A stretch of 64,000 nt of DNA from Aquabacter sp040049275 (GTDB taxonomy: Bacteria > Pseudomonadota > Alphaproteobacteria > Rhizobiales > Xanthobacteraceae): assembly GCF_040049275.1 (NCBI RefSeq), contig NZ_JBDZDT010000003.1:558001-622000 (forward strand). Reading direction: 5' to 3'. Positions 40,114 through 49,842 of the stretch are shown in pieces. The notes beneath the pieces were generated by a model that searched no databases, was not told the origin of the DNA, and saw only the letters and a program-made list of their open reading frames with translations. The position numbers and the translations under genes are program-made. Position 1 is the stretch's first letter. Each line of letters begins with the position of its first letter.

Positions 40114-41715
40114 CTATCCCCGCGCGCGCAGCTCACGGCGGATCACTTTTCCCGTGGTGGTGAGGGGCAGTTCATCCACGAAGACGAATTCGCGCGGGTA
40201 TTCGTAGCCGGCAAGATTCTTCCGCACCAGATCCTGCACCTCGGCCTCCAGCGTGGCGCTGGGGGAAAAGCCCTCCTTCAGCACCAGGAACGCCTTCACG
40301 ATCTCGGTGCGCACAAGATCGGGCTTACCCACCACCGCCGCGAGCGCCACGGCGGGATGGCGCAGGATCACGTCTTCGATCTCGGTCGGGCCGATGCGAT
40401 AGCCGGCTGAGGTGATGATGTCGTCGTCGCGGCCCTGGAAGTGGATGTAGCCGTCCGCATCCATCTGGGCGACGTCGCCGGTGAGCATCCAGTCGCCCCT
40501 GAACTTCTCGGCGGTGGCCTCCGGGCGGTTCCAATAGCCGAGGAACATGACAGGGTCCGGCGCGCGCACGGCGATCTGCCCCATCTCCCCCGGCTCGCAC
40601 GGCGTGCCGTCGGCGCGCAGGATCGCAACCTCATGGCCCGGCACCGGCTTGCCCGTCGCCCCGGCCCGCGCGACGCCGAGCGCCGCGCTGGAGCCGATGA
40701 CGTAATTGCATTCCGTCTGGCCGTAGAATTCGTTGACGGGAACGCCCAGCGCCTCGCGCCCCCAGGCGAAGGTCTCCGCCCCCAGAGCCTCTCCCGCCGA
40801 GCCCACGGTGCGCAGGTCGAAGCCGAACCGCTCGCGCGGCCGGGAAACGCTGCGCATCATCTTAAGCGCCGTGGGCGGGATGAAGACGTTGCGCACCCCG
40901 GCCTCCGCCATCAAGGCGAAGGCCGCCTCCGGGTCGAACTTGCCCGGCGGCTGCACCACCACCGGCACCCCATGCACCAGTGACGGCAGCACGGTGTTGA
41001 GCAGCCCGCCCGCCCAGGCCCAGTCGGAGGGCGTCCACATGCGGTCGCCGGGATGCGGCGGGAAGCCGTGGGTGAAGTCCTGGCCCGTCACATGGGCGAT
41101 CAGCACCCGGTGCCCGTGCAGCGCCCCCTTCGGGCGGCCCGTGGTGCCGGAGGTGTAGATCATCAGCGCCGGATCGTCGGGCGTGCTGTCGATGGCAAGC
41201 GGCGCATCGCTCGCGCGTGCGAGAAGCTCGTCGAAGCCCTCGATACCGGCGGACGGGCCATCGAGACAGACGAGAAGCTCCGGCCTGCCTTCGCCTGCCG
41301 GCAACTTGGCGAGGCCGGCGGCGTCGGTGATCACCGCCTTCGCCCCGGAATCCTCCAGCCGATAGGCGATGGCCTCCACGCCGAACACCGCCGCCAGCGG
41401 AACCGCAATGGCGTTCAATTTGTAGAGCGCGAGATGGCTGATGAGCACTTGCGGCGATTGGGGCGCGAGGATCGCCACCCGGTCGCCGGCCGCGATACCC
41501 TTGGCCGCGAGCGCGCGGGCGAGGCGATTGGACGCCAGCGAGATGTGGAGATAGCTGAGGGGAGAAAAGCCGGTGCGGCCCCTCACGAAAAGCGCAGGCC
41601 GGTGCGGGTCGCGCTGCGCCCAGGCATCGCAGGCATCAACGGCCATGTTGTAACGGGCGGGAATGTGCCAGCGGAAACTTGCGCGCGCCCGCTCGTACTC
41701 GGTCCTCTCCAGCAA
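40114..41715 (-). CDS. AMP-dependent acyl-CoA synthetase
   Basis: The 533-residue ANL-superfamily enzyme activates a carboxylic acid to its CoA thioester. MIYTSGTTGRPKGALHGHR is the ATP loop (A3), NEFYGQTECNYVIG the A5 motif, GDWMLTGDVAQMDADGYIHFQGRDDDIITSAGYRIGPTEIE covers A7-A8, and the Lys of TTTGKVIRRELR is the acyl-adenylation lysine. The sequence resembles medium-chain/acetate-like synthetases. Translation appears to begin at TTG 41715; the first 24 residues (LERTEYERARASFRWHIPARYNM) match family N-termini, so I prefer this to ATG 41646. The substrate is unknown. Confidence 0.9.
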   Translation of the reverse strand: MLERTEYERARASFRWHIPARYNMAVDACDAWAQRDPHRPALFVRGRTGFSPLSYLHISLASNRLARALAAKGIAAGDRVAILAPQSPQVLISHLALYKLNAIAVPLAAVFGVEAIAYRLEDSGAKAVITDAAGLAKLPAGEGRPELLVCLDGPSAGIEGFDELLARASDAPLAIDSTPDDPALMIYTSGTTGRPKGALHGHRVLIAHVTGQDFTHGFPPHPGDRMWTPSDWAWAGGLLNTVLPSLVHGVPVVVQPPGKFDPEAAFALMAEAGVRNVFIPPTALKMMRSVSRPRERFGFDLRTVGSAGEALGAETFAWGREALGVPVNEFYGQTECNYVIGSSAALGVARAGATGKPVPGHEVAILRADGTPCEPGEMGQIAVRAPDPVMFLGYWNRPEATAEKFRGDWMLTGDVAQMDADGYIHFQGRDDDIITSAGYRIGPTEIEDVILRHPAVALAAVVGKPDLVRTEIVKAFLVLKEGFSPSATLEAEVQDLVRKNLAGYEYPREFVFVDELPLTTTGKVIRRELRARG

Positions 41716-41806
41716 ATGCTTGCGTCCTGCATAAGGCTTAGGCAGGACGCACCCTAAACGGGCGGACGCAGTGCGTCCAATTTTTTGTGCAGCGCAAAGG
41801 CGCCGG

Positions 41807-42313
41807 CTATTTTTCCGGCTGGGCCAGCACCAATGCCCAATAGACCTTGTACTTGGACTTGGGCGCGAAAGCCGTCGCGATGCCCATGCGGGTCACGCCC
41901 GGCGTCAGCATGTTCTTGTTGTGGGGCGGGCTATCGCGCCAGCCGGAGAAGGCTTCCGCAAGGGTGTGGTAGCCCGCGCCCACATTCTCCACCGCGATCT
42001 TCGGGTCGTAGCCGGAGGCCTTCATGCGCATGACGAAGGTGCGCCCGCCCACCTCATGGGAAAGCTGGTCCGCCGCCGCCATGGCGTTCGCCTGGTCCTG
42101 CGCCACCTTCGACAAAGAGGGGTCGATGGTCACCTGCGAGAGGCCCTTGGTGCCGCGATAGGCGTTCAGGATGGAAGCCGCCGCCGCCGGATCCACCGGC
42201 TGCCCGGTCTTGGCGAGGTCGTCATAGAAAGCGGGCTTGGTGTCCACCTCCGTCGTGCCGCAGGCGGCAAGCATGAAGGAGAGAAGGACCAGAAGGGGAG
42301 CAGCGCGGCGCAT
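41807..42313 (-). CDS. CAP/SCP-domain lipoprotein
   Basis: The 168-residue lipoprotein has a signal peptide ending in the lipobox L-A-A-C18. A CAP (SCP/PR1) domain follows, recognisable by LSKVAQDQANAMAAADQLSHEVGG, ENVGAGYHTLAEAFSGWRDSPPHNKNML and the final strand KVYWALVLAQP. Bacterial members are poorly understood envelope proteins. The putative cavity His residues (in LSHEVG and SPPHNKNML) are present. It is 75 bases downstream of the mechanosensitive channel gene on the same strand. Confidence 0.88.
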   Translation of the reverse strand: MRRAAPLLVLLSFMLAACGTTEVDTKPAFYDDLAKTGQPVDPAAAASILNAYRGTKGLSQVTIDPSLSKVAQDQANAMAAADQLSHEVGGRTFVMRMKASGYDPKIAVENVGAGYHTLAEAFSGWRDSPPHNKNMLTPGVTRMGIATAFAPKSKYKVYWALVLAQPEK

Positions 42314-42387
42314 GGCGGCCTCTGAAAAAGGGTATCGAAGGCCGATGAGAGGCCCGGCAGGTTGAGGAAGCGTTAGCAAGGCCCGCG

Positions 42388-44928
42388 TCAGGACCGCGCC
42401 CCGTCCTTCGGCGCACCCTCCTTGGGGGCGGGCGGCAGGTCGAGGGTGGGCTCTTCCCGCGGTGGAGCGGGCAGCGCGGCAGGCGGCGGCGGCACGAGAT
42501 CGGCAGGCGCCCGCGCCAGCGCCGCCCAAGGCTGACACGCCATGCCGACCCCCGCCTTGCGGAAGCGCGTGAGGATGGAGAAATGCAGGTCGCTCTTCAC
42601 GGTGAGGGCATAATCCACGTTCGCCACCACGCAGCGCAGCTCGAAGATCAGGCCGGCATCCGTGAACTTAGTGAGGAAGACGCGCGGCGGCGGGCTCTGG
42701 ATCACCTGCGGATGGTCGCAGGCGGCCGCCACCAGGATGTCGCGCACCTCGTCCACATCCGCATCATAGGTGGCATTGATGGCGACGATGACACGGCCCG
42801 TGGTGTTGGAATGGGTGAAGTTCTTCACCATCCCGGTGATCAGGTCCGAGTTCGGGACGATCACCGTGGAGCGCTCGAAGGTCTCGATCTCGGTGGACCG
42901 CACGCTGATGCGGCGGACATAGCCTTCCTCGCCCTTCACATTGATGGTGTCGCCCACCCGGATCGGCCGCTCGGCCAGGAGGATCAGGCCCGAGACGAAG
43001 TTGGAGACGATGGACTGGAGGCCGAAACCGATACCCACCGAGAGCGCGCCGGCCACCAGGGCGACATTCTCAAGGTTCAGCCCCACCTCGCTCATGGCCA
43101 CCGCGCAGGCGATGATGGTCCCCACATACCCGACCACGGTGGATATGGAGGATTGCAGGCTCGGCTCCAGGCCTGTGCGCGGCAGGAACTTGTTGGCCAT
43201 CCAGCGCTGGAAGGTGCGGGCCACCAGCACGCCGAGGAGCAGCAGCAGCACCGCATAGAGCACGTTCCACAACGTGATGGTGGTGGTGCCGATGCGCACG
43301 CCGAAGGAGGCGCGCTCGACCGTGTCCATGATGTCGGTCGTGGAGGTCCAGCTTCCCGCCACCAGCAAGAGGGCCATGAACAGCAGGCATAGCTTGAGCA
43401 AGGCGGCGAGTATCACCCCGATCAGTTCAAGCCGGTTCGGCTTGAGGCCGAGGGTCTTCGACACGAGACGGGCCTGATGGGTGTCCGACCGCAGGGTTTC
43501 GAAGAAGGAATCGATGAGGGCGTTGAGCACGTAAAGCCCGCCCACCACCGCCGTCACCATCACGATCCGCGCGGAGATGAAGGCGGCGAAGCTGACATAG
43601 CCCGTTGCCAGGGAAACGATGATGGCCGCCAGCACGAGCCAGATGACGAGCCGGAGCGGCTGGAGGAGGCGCATGACGCCGGTGGGTGCTTCCGCAGTTG
43701 CCCCGCTGCTCTCGTCATCCTCCTCCGCCGCCCGCGCCAGCCCGATCAGGCTGCGGGCGATGAAGCCGCCGATCAGCAGCGCCATGATGGCGCTGGTAAC
43801 CACCGTGAGGGCCACGGGGGAGAACAGCGAGCGGTGCATGATGTTGAGGAAGGCGGCGATGGACAGCGTCCAGACCGTCCAGGAATAGTAGCGGTAGCTG
43901 ATCTGCGCGCCGCGGTCGGAAATGTTCGGCAGGCGCCGCCAGGGCTCGTGAGGCGCGAGCACGGCGCGCCCCACGGCATGGCCAATGGCCTGGATGAAGA
44001 CGGCGACCACCAGGCCATGCAGCACATCCTGCACCCGCGGCGGCACCAGATCGAAGCCGGTGAGGAAGCTGGAGGCGCCAAGCACGGCCAAGGGCGCGGT
44101 CAGCGCATTGAAGAGGGCAACCTTCACAGCCTCGCGGGCGGAGCGGAAGCGCGGATAGTGTTCCCCGTCCTCCGGCGGCGGGCAGCGGAACCGCCGGCGC
44201 AGCATGCGCCCGCCCGTGAAGATGACGGCAAAGACCGCCAGCGCCCCGGCGATGATGGCACCCAGAAGCCAGATGCCATGCCTCTGGCTGGCATAGCCGC
44301 CCCAGTCCACGAAGAGAAACCTCAGCGCCCTGATCTCCACCTTGAAGGCGCTGGCTGCGGCAGCCCACAATTCAGGGTCGAGCACGCTGTTGGACCGGTC
44401 GAACAACTGATCGGCGAACAGGCTTCGGCGGCGGCCGGCGATCTGGTCGGACAATTGGTCGGCGCGGCTGGTGAGCGCCACATATTGCTTCAATGCCGCA
44501 TCGATCGTGGCGATCTGGGCATTGAGCTGCTCGCGCGCGGCGGCAGCGGTGGGCTCCTCGGGCGGGGCGCCCTCCGCCGGCGGGGGCCCGAGCTCCTGGA
44601 GGCGCGTCTTGGTGCTGGACAGGCGCGGGCCGAGATCGTCGAGCCGCTGCTGCGCTTCCCGGCGGATGGGGTCGAGCCGCACCTTCAGGTCGTCGAGGTC
44701 GTTGGCCCTGAGCCCCTGCACCGAGAGCGAGCCTTCCAGGCTGTTGAGCGCCGAGCGCATGGCCTCGATGCGCTCGCGCGCCGCCTGGACGGCCTCGGCC
44801 GTCACCGCGGGCACGGCAGGCGCCGCAGGCGTGGCGGGCGCGGTTTGCGCCAAGGCGGCGAAGCTGAGGCCGAGAACGATCAGGATCGCAGACAGCGCGC
44901 CGGAAAAACGCACGAACGAGCGGGACAT
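42388..44928 (-). CDS. MscS-family mechanosensitive ion channel with DUF3772 domain
   Basis: The 846-residue protein has a signal peptide to about residue 28 (ending FAALAQ), a periplasmic helical DUF3772-type domain (residues ~40-220, with the heptad-like RQEAQQRLDDL segments), then about eleven membrane helices, the MscS pore helix and beta domain (GVGFGLQSIVSNFVSGLILLAERPIRVGDTI), and a C-terminal alpha/beta domain with a Pro/Ala tail. It resembles the large MscK/YbdG-type channels that relieve osmotic downshock. ATG 44928 was chosen because it starts the signal peptide. It is divergent from dapE. Confidence 0.9.
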   Translation of the reverse strand: MSRSFVRFSGALSAILIVLGLSFAALAQTAPATPAAPAVPAVTAEAVQAARERIEAMRSALNSLEGSLSVQGLRANDLDDLKVRLDPIRREAQQRLDDLGPRLSSTKTRLQELGPPPAEGAPPEEPTAAAAREQLNAQIATIDAALKQYVALTSRADQLSDQIAGRRRSLFADQLFDRSNSVLDPELWAAAASAFKVEIRALRFLFVDWGGYASQRHGIWLLGAIIAGALAVFAVIFTGGRMLRRRFRCPPPEDGEHYPRFRSAREAVKVALFNALTAPLAVLGASSFLTGFDLVPPRVQDVLHGLVVAVFIQAIGHAVGRAVLAPHEPWRRLPNISDRGAQISYRYYSWTVWTLSIAAFLNIMHRSLFSPVALTVVTSAIMALLIGGFIARSLIGLARAAEEDDESSGATAEAPTGVMRLLQPLRLVIWLVLAAIIVSLATGYVSFAAFISARIVMVTAVVGGLYVLNALIDSFFETLRSDTHQARLVSKTLGLKPNRLELIGVILAALLKLCLLFMALLLVAGSWTSTTDIMDTVERASFGVRIGTTTITLWNVLYAVLLLLLGVLVARTFQRWMANKFLPRTGLEPSLQSSISTVVGYVGTIIACAVAMSEVGLNLENVALVAGALSVGIGFGLQSIVSNFVSGLILLAERPIRVGDTINVKGEEGYVRRISVRSTEIETFERSTVIVPNSDLITGMVKNFTHSNTTGRVIVAINATYDADVDEVRDILVAAACDHPQVIQSPPPRVFLTKFTDAGLIFELRCVVANVDYALTVKSDLHFSILTRFRKAGVGMACQPWAALARAPADLVPPPPAALPAPPREEPTLDLPPAPKEGAPKDGARS

Positions 44929-45050
44929 GGACACCCTCCGGGAGGCGGCCTTCTGCTGCCCGAAGGCGGCGACCTGATGGCAGCGCCCCCTTGCCGCCGT
45001 CACCGATGGTTTCCTTCCACCCGGAAAGCGAACTAAAACGGCGCGAGACG

Positions 45051-46259
45051 ATGCGGAACTCTAAGTCCATGAGCATGCCCCCCTCCGTCAAGAGCGAAGC
45101 TTTCCCCTTGGCCTCCGATCCCCTGTCCCTTGCGCAGGCGCTGCTGCGCGCGCCCTCCGTCACGCCCGATGCGGACGGCGCGCTGGATGTGGTGGCGCGG
45201 GCCCTGGAGGCGGGCGGCTACCGGGTGGAGCGCCTGACCTTCGACAGTGCCGGCATTCCCGTTCCCAACCTCTATGCCCGGATCGGCGATCAGTCCCCCA
45301 ATCTGTGCTTTGCCGGGCACGTGGACGTGGTGCCACCGGGGGATGCCGCCCATTGGAGCCATCCCCCTTTCTCCGGCGAGGTGGTGGACGGCTTGCTTTA
45401 TGGACGCGGGGCGGTGGACATGAAGGGCGGCGTCGCCGCCTGGCTCGCCGCCGCGCTGCGCTACGGGCGCCCGGTACACGGCAGCCTCTCGCTCCTCATC
45501 ACAGGGGACGAGGAAGGACCGGCGCTCGACGGCACCGTCAAGGTGGTGGAGTGGCTGAAGGCCCAGGGCGAGCGCATCGACCATTGCATCCTTGGCGAAC
45601 CCACCAATCCCGGCGCCCTGGGCGATATGGTGAAGATCGGCCGGCGCGGCAGCCTCTCCGGCGTCATCACGGTGAAGGGCAAGCAGGGCCATGCCGCGTA
45701 CCCGCACCTCGCAGACAATCCGGTGCCGCGCCTCGTGAAGCTGCTCGCGGCGCTGATCGATGCGCCCCTCGATGCGGGCTCGGCGCATTTCCCCTCCTCC
45801 AACCTGGAAGTGGTCTCGGTGGACGTGGGCAACCCCGCCTTCAACGTCATCCCGGCGGAGGCGCAGGCCCGCTTCAACGTGCGCTTCAACGATCATTTCT
45901 CCCTGGACACGCTGAAGGCCGAGATCGTTCGCCGGCTCGAAGGTGCGGTAGAGCCGTCCCGTTTCGAGTTGTCTTTCCGCCCCGGCGCCAGCGAAAGCTT
46001 CCTCACCGCCCCCGGCCCCTTCGTGGACCTGATCTGCGGGGCGGTGGAAGAAGTCACCGGCCGCCGGCCGGAGCACTCCACCACCGGCGGCACCTCGGAC
46101 GCGCGCTTCATCAAGGACATCTGCCCGGTGGTGGAGTTCGGCCTCGTGGGCCGCACCATGCACGCGGTGGACGAGGCGACCCCCGTCGCCGACCTCCTGG
46201 CGCTCACCAACATCTACCAAACCATCATCGCCCGCTATTTCGCCCATCCTCCCGCCTGA
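45051..46259 (+). CDS. dapE: Succinyl-diaminopimelate desuccinylase
   Basis: The ~402-residue di-zinc M20 peptidase-family enzyme makes LL-diaminopimelate for lysine and peptidoglycan. Metal and catalytic motifs are in order: CFAGHVDVVPPGD, GRGAVDMKGG, ITGDEEGPALDGT, LGEPTNP, and the C-terminal GRTMHAVDE. The start is ambiguous: ATG 45051, 45069 and 45075 are all in frame; I used 45051 because GAGAC precedes it. It is followed 11 bases later by a hydrolase gene on the same strand. Confidence 0.92.
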   Translation: MRNSKSMSMPPSVKSEAFPLASDPLSLAQALLRAPSVTPDADGALDVVARALEAGGYRVERLTFDSAGIPVPNLYARIGDQSPNLCFAGHVDVVPPGDAAHWSHPPFSGEVVDGLLYGRGAVDMKGGVAAWLAAALRYGRPVHGSLSLLITGDEEGPALDGTVKVVEWLKAQGERIDHCILGEPTNPGALGDMVKIGRRGSLSGVITVKGKQGHAAYPHLADNPVPRLVKLLAALIDAPLDAGSAHFPSSNLEVVSVDVGNPAFNVIPAEAQARFNVRFNDHFSLDTLKAEIVRRLEGAVEPSRFELSFRPGASESFLTAPGPFVDLICGAVEEVTGRRPEHSTTGGTSDARFIKDICPVVEFGLVGRTMHAVDEATPVADLLALTNIYQTIIARYFAHPPA

Positions 46260-46270
46260 CGGAGATCTGC

Positions 46271-47038
46271 GTGACCACCCCCGGCCCCGAAACCCTGACC
46301 CATCTCGACGTCTCCGGCCGCGCCATCGCGGTGCGCGCCATTCCCGGCCAGGGCCCGGGCGTGATGTGGCTGGGCGGCTTCAAGTCCGACATGATGGGCG
46401 GCAAGGCGCAGGCGCTCGCCGACTGGGCGGTGCGGCGCGGGCAGAATTTCCTGCGCTTCGACTATTCCGGCCACGGCGAATCCGGCGGCCGCTTCGTGGA
46501 CGGCACCATCTCCCAATGGCTGGAGGAGGCTATTGCCGTCTTCGACTGCGCGACGCACGGCCCGCAGATCCTTGTCGGCTCCTCCATGGGCGGCTGGGTC
46601 GCCCTTCTTTTGGCCCGCGCGCTGGCGGCGCGCGGCGAGAAGCGCCTTGCCGGCATGGTGCTGATCGCCCCGGCGCCGGATTTCACCGAGACCCTCATGT
46701 GGGCGCGCTTCTCCCCCGAAGTGCAACAGCAGATCCTGTCTGCCGGCCGGTTCGAGCGGCCCTCCGAATACAGCGACGAGCCTTACGTCATCACCCGCGC
46801 CTTGATCGAGGACGGGCGACGTCACCTGGTCCTCGGCACGCCCTTCGCGGTCGGCTGCCCCGTGCGCATCCTCCAGGGCGCGCGGGACGAGGACGTGCCG
46901 TGGCAGCACGCCATGACGCTGGTCTCCTGCCTTGCGGAGGACGACGTGGTCTTCAGCCTCGTGAAGGACGGCGACCACCGCCTCTCCCGCCCCGAGGACC
47001 TGGAACGCCTCGTCACCGTGGTGGAGAGCCTGCTTTGA
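46271..47038 (+). CDS. Alpha/beta hydrolase
   Basis: The 255-residue cytoplasmic hydrolase has a nucleophile elbow GSSMGG, acidic residue in QGARDEDVPW and catalytic His in DGDHRLSR, a complete triad. FLRFDYSGHGESGGRFVDGTI resembles the thioesterase/esterase (abhydrolase domain 10-like) group. The start is GTG 46271 with GGAG upstream. It lies between dapE and holC in one run; the substrate is unknown (thioester or acylated protein are possibilities). Confidence 0.85.
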   Translation: MTTPGPETLTHLDVSGRAIAVRAIPGQGPGVMWLGGFKSDMMGGKAQALADWAVRRGQNFLRFDYSGHGESGGRFVDGTISQWLEEAIAVFDCATHGPQILVGSSMGGWVALLLARALAARGEKRLAGMVLIAPAPDFTETLMWARFSPEVQQQILSAGRFERPSEYSDEPYVITRALIEDGRRHLVLGTPFAVGCPVRILQGARDEDVPWQHAMTLVSCLAEDDVVFSLVKDGDHRLSRPEDLERLVTVVESLL

Positions 47039-47075
47039 CTTGACGGGGCGTGGCGCGCCCGCGACGGTGCCGCCC

Positions 47076-47525
47076 GTGACCGAAGTCCTGTTCTACCATC
47101 TCGAACGGCGCCCCCTTGAGGACGCCCTGCCCCTGCTGCTCGAAAAGAGCCTGGAGCGGGGGTGGCGCTGCGTGGTGCAATGCGGCTCACCGGAGCGGCG
47201 CGACGCGCTCGACGCGCATCTGTGGACCTATAGCGACGCCGCCTTCCTGCCCCACGGCACGGACGCGCAGGCCCGTCCCGACCGCCAGCCCGTGCTCCTC
47301 ACCACGGGCGAGGCCAATCCCAACGGCGCCCAGGTGCGCTTCCTGGTGGACGGGGCCGACATCCCGGACGCGGGAGGCTATGTGCGCGTGGTCCATATGT
47401 TCGACGGCCGCGACGATGATGCTGTCGCCGCCGCCCGCGAAAAATGGCGCACCTCGAAGGCGGCGGGGCACGCGCTCACCTATTGGCAGCAGGATGAGAA
47501 CGGCCGGTGGGTGAGGAAGGCGTGA
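47076..47525 (+). CDS. holC: DNA polymerase III subunit chi
   Basis: The 149-residue clamp-loader accessory protein bridges polymerase III and SSB. TEVLFYHLERRPLEDALPLLLEKSLERGWR is the HolC N-terminus; DAHLWTYSDAAFLPHG and VVHMFDGRDDDAVAAAREKWRTSKAAGHALTYWQQ follow. I used GTG 47076 because it gives the usual N-terminus; GTG 47067 or TTG 47040 would add a few residues. It follows the hydrolase by 37 bases. Confidence 0.92.
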   Translation: MTEVLFYHLERRPLEDALPLLLEKSLERGWRCVVQCGSPERRDALDAHLWTYSDAAFLPHGTDAQARPDRQPVLLTTGEANPNGAQVRFLVDGADIPDAGGYVRVVHMFDGRDDDAVAAAREKWRTSKAAGHALTYWQQDENGRWVRKA

Positions 47526-47545
47526 GGCGGCAGCGAAAATCAAGG

Positions 47546-47578
47546 CCGTCATGCCCGGGCTCGGTCCGGGGATGACGG
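47546..47578. repeat. Family B single-arm palindrome
   Basis: CCGTCATGCCCGGGCT...CCGGGGATGACGG folds as a single hairpin. It is a half-size relative of the copies at 39990, 60018 and 63822 and follows the holC stop by 20 bases. Confidence 0.8.
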
Positions 47579-47615
47579 TTGTTCTCGAAAGACGCGTCCA
47601 GAAGGTCTCCCGCGA

Positions 47616-48242
47616 ATGTCCCGCACCATCGATTATTTCTTCTCCCTTGCCAGTCCCTGGTCCTTCCTCGGCCACGCGCCCTTTATGGATGTGGTGCGCC
47701 GCCACGGCGCGACCGTGCGCTTCTTCCCCGTGGAACTCGGCCCGGTGTTCGCCGAGACCGGCGGATTGCCGCTGGCGAAGCGCGCCCCGCCGCGCCAGCG
47801 CTACCGCATGCTCGAGATGCAGCGCTGGCGGGTGAAAAGGGGCGTGGACTTCCACCTCAACCCGCTTTTCTGGCCGTTCGACGCCCCCTTCGCCGACCGC
47901 GCAGTGCTCGCCGCCATGGCGCACGGATCCATCGAGACCCTGCTGCCACGCCTTTACTCGGCAGTCTGGCAGCGGCAGGAGAATCTCGGCGACAGGGCGG
48001 TTCTCGCCGGCATCATCAACGAGGTGGGCCTGCCGGGCGACGCCATCGTCGCGGCGGCGGACACGACGGAAATCCGCGCCGCCTATGAGGCCAACCGCAC
48101 CACGGCGCTCGCTGCCGGCATGTTCGGCGCGCCCTCTTATGTGCTCGACGGCGAGGTCTTCTGGGGCCAGGACCGCATCGAGCTTCTGGATGACGCCCTC
48201 GCCTCCGGCCGCGCGCCCTTCGGCGACGTGCCCAAAGCCTAG
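47616..48242 (+). CDS. 2-hydroxychromene-2-carboxylate isomerase-like DsbA-fold protein
   Basis: The 208-residue protein has a thioredoxin/kappa-GST fold: IDYFFSLASPWSFLGHAPF has the catalytic Ser-Pro-Trp-Ser region in place of CxxC. HLNPLFWPFD and FGAPSYVLDGEVFWGQDRIELLDDAL (cis-Pro loop and C-terminal helix) are family-typical. Such enzymes isomerise chromene carboxylates in naphthalene breakdown with glutathione, but in organisms without that pathway the role is open. Its 3' end overlaps the convergent esterase gene by four bases. Confidence 0.87.
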   Translation: MSRTIDYFFSLASPWSFLGHAPFMDVVRRHGATVRFFPVELGPVFAETGGLPLAKRAPPRQRYRMLEMQRWRVKRGVDFHLNPLFWPFDAPFADRAVLAAMAHGSIETLLPRLYSAVWQRQENLGDRAVLAGIINEVGLPGDAIVAAADTTEIRAAYEANRTTALAAGMFGAPSYVLDGEVFWGQDRIELLDDALASGRAPFGDVPKA

Positions 48243-49195
48243 AGCCCGTTCAGGAACCCGTCGATCCGCCCATTGGCCGTGCTGCCGGCGCTGCCGGGAA
48301 AATGCACGAAGACGTGGCAGCCGCCCGGCATCACCAGCAGCTCCGCCGGATTGCCGGCGGCGAGCCAGCGGGCGGACATGAAGAGGGTGTCGTCCAGCAG
48401 CGCATCCTGGGTGCCGACGGTGAAGAAGGCGGGCGGCAGGCCGGACAGGTCCGCCAGAAGCGGCGACACGTCAGGGTCTTCCGCGCTGCCGCCGCCGGAG
48501 AGGTAGTAGGCGACGAAGCGGGTGATATCCTCGGTGTTCAGCACAAGGGGCGTCGTGCCCCATTGGCGCACGCTCGGCGTGAGCCGCAGGTCGAAGCAGC
48601 CGGCGGTGAGCACCGCGCCCGCGAACGGCTTCAGCCCGTGCCGATCGCGCAGCCGCACCAGCGTCGCGACGGCAAGGCACGCGCCGGCGGATTCCCCACC
48701 GATGGCGAACCGGGACGTCCCGAACCGCGCCTGCGCCTCCCGCACGAGCCACAGGGCTGCCGCCTCGCAATCGTCCGGCCCCTGGGGATGGGGATGCTCC
48801 GGGGCGAGCCGGTACTTCACCGAGACCACCGCATAGCCAGTGCGATCTACGATGCGGTCGTTGGCGCCGTCATTCTCGCGCGGCGAGCCGATGCACCAGC
48901 CGCCGCCATGCAGATGGAGATAGACGCCCTTGGGCGCGGCCTCCGGCATATAGATGCGCAGCGGGGTGGGGCCGTGCGGCCCCTCGATCACCGCGTCGCG
49001 GGCGCGCCGGCTTTCCGGCGGCAGCGGGAAGGGGCCACGCCCTTCCAGGCGCGCCTTGCGGATGACGGCAGGCGGAACGCTACCCCGGTCCGGGATCGCG
49101 GCAAGCGCCTTGATCACCGCCTGGTTGATCATCCGCGTGTCTGCGGCAACGGCTTCCGCCCCGAAGTCCTCTTTCTTAAGGTGGATGGTGTCCAT
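48239..49195 (-). CDS. HSL-family alpha/beta hydrolase (esterase)
   Basis: The 318-residue carboxylesterase of the hormone-sensitive-lipase family has the oxyanion motif HGGGW (96-100), nucleophile elbow GGESAG (S169), acid residue in GTQDALLDD and catalytic His in MPGGCHVFVHF. ATG at 49195 starts MDTIHLKKEDF, the family N-terminus. It is divergent from the YjbQ gene across 78 bases. The substrate is unknown; short-chain acyl esters are typical. Confidence 0.9.
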   Translation of the reverse strand: MDTIHLKKEDFGAEAVAADTRMINQAVIKALAAIPDRGSVPPAVIRKARLEGRGPFPLPPESRRARDAVIEGPHGPTPLRIYMPEAAPKGVYLHLHGGGWCIGSPRENDGANDRIVDRTGYAVVSVKYRLAPEHPHPQGPDDCEAAALWLVREAQARFGTSRFAIGGESAGACLAVATLVRLRDRHGLKPFAGAVLTAGCFDLRLTPSVRQWGTTPLVLNTEDITRFVAYYLSGGGSAEDPDVSPLLADLSGLPPAFFTVGTQDALLDDTLFMSARWLAAGNPAELLVMPGGCHVFVHFPGSAGSTANGRIDGFLNGL

Positions 49196-49273
49196 ATGTC
49201 CCCGAGCCCTCATGCCGGGGCAAGGGAAGAGGGCAAGTGCGCGGGCGTCAAGAGCGGTAACGGAGGATATGGG

Positions 49274-49741
49274 ATGACTGAGATGACCCGCAGCCCCGCC
49301 AAAGTCACGGCCATCGACACCCAGGCCCAGGCGGTGCTCACCGTGCGGACGCGCGGCGAGGACTTCATCGACATCACCCGCGAGGTGCGGGCCTTCCTCG
49401 CCGAGACCGGCGGGCGCTTCGGCATGGTGTTCGTGTTCTGCCGCCACACCTCCGCCTCCCTCACCATCCAGGAGAATGCGGACCCGGACGTGCAGATCGA
49501 CCTCCTGACCGCGCTCCACGCGCTGGCGCCCGAGGACCGGCCCTGGGTCCACCATCTGGAGGGGCCGGACGACATGCCGGCCCATGTGCGCAGCATGCTC
49601 ACCGACAGCCACCTCGCCATTCCCGTGCGCGAGGGAAAGCTCTGCCTCGGCACTTGGCAGGGCATCTATCTGGTGGAGCACCGTGCGAAGCCGCTCGAGC
49701 GCGAGATCATCCTTGCCTTTTCCGGCCGGGCCGCGCCCTGA
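49274..49741 (+). CDS. YjbQ/UPF0047 family protein
   Basis: The 155-residue protein matches the YjbQ (UPF0047) family, including GMVFVFCRHTSASLTIQENADPDVQIDL with the metal-binding His, HHLEGPDDMPAHVRSMLTDSHLAIPV and the final GTWQGIYLVEHR. Members have weak thiamine-phosphate synthase activity, but the physiological role is unsettled. CGGAGGATAT before ATG 49274 fixes the start. Confidence 0.9.
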   Translation: MTEMTRSPAKVTAIDTQAQAVLTVRTRGEDFIDITREVRAFLAETGGRFGMVFVFCRHTSASLTIQENADPDVQIDLLTALHALAPEDRPWVHHLEGPDDMPAHVRSMLTDSHLAIPVREGKLCLGTWQGIYLVEHRAKPLEREIILAFSGRAAP

Positions 49742-49842
49742 TCCGCAGCTTGCCACCACAGGCTGAGCGGCCGAAAATGCCGGCGGGCGATTCGCGGACG
49801 CCATACAACCTTCATAGAATCGTCCGTTGCGGGAGGTCGTTC

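Noticed and set aside
47616..48242. Naphthalene catabolism locus
   Set aside because: The isomerase-like protein stands alone; no ring-cleaving dioxygenase or related gene is in the window.
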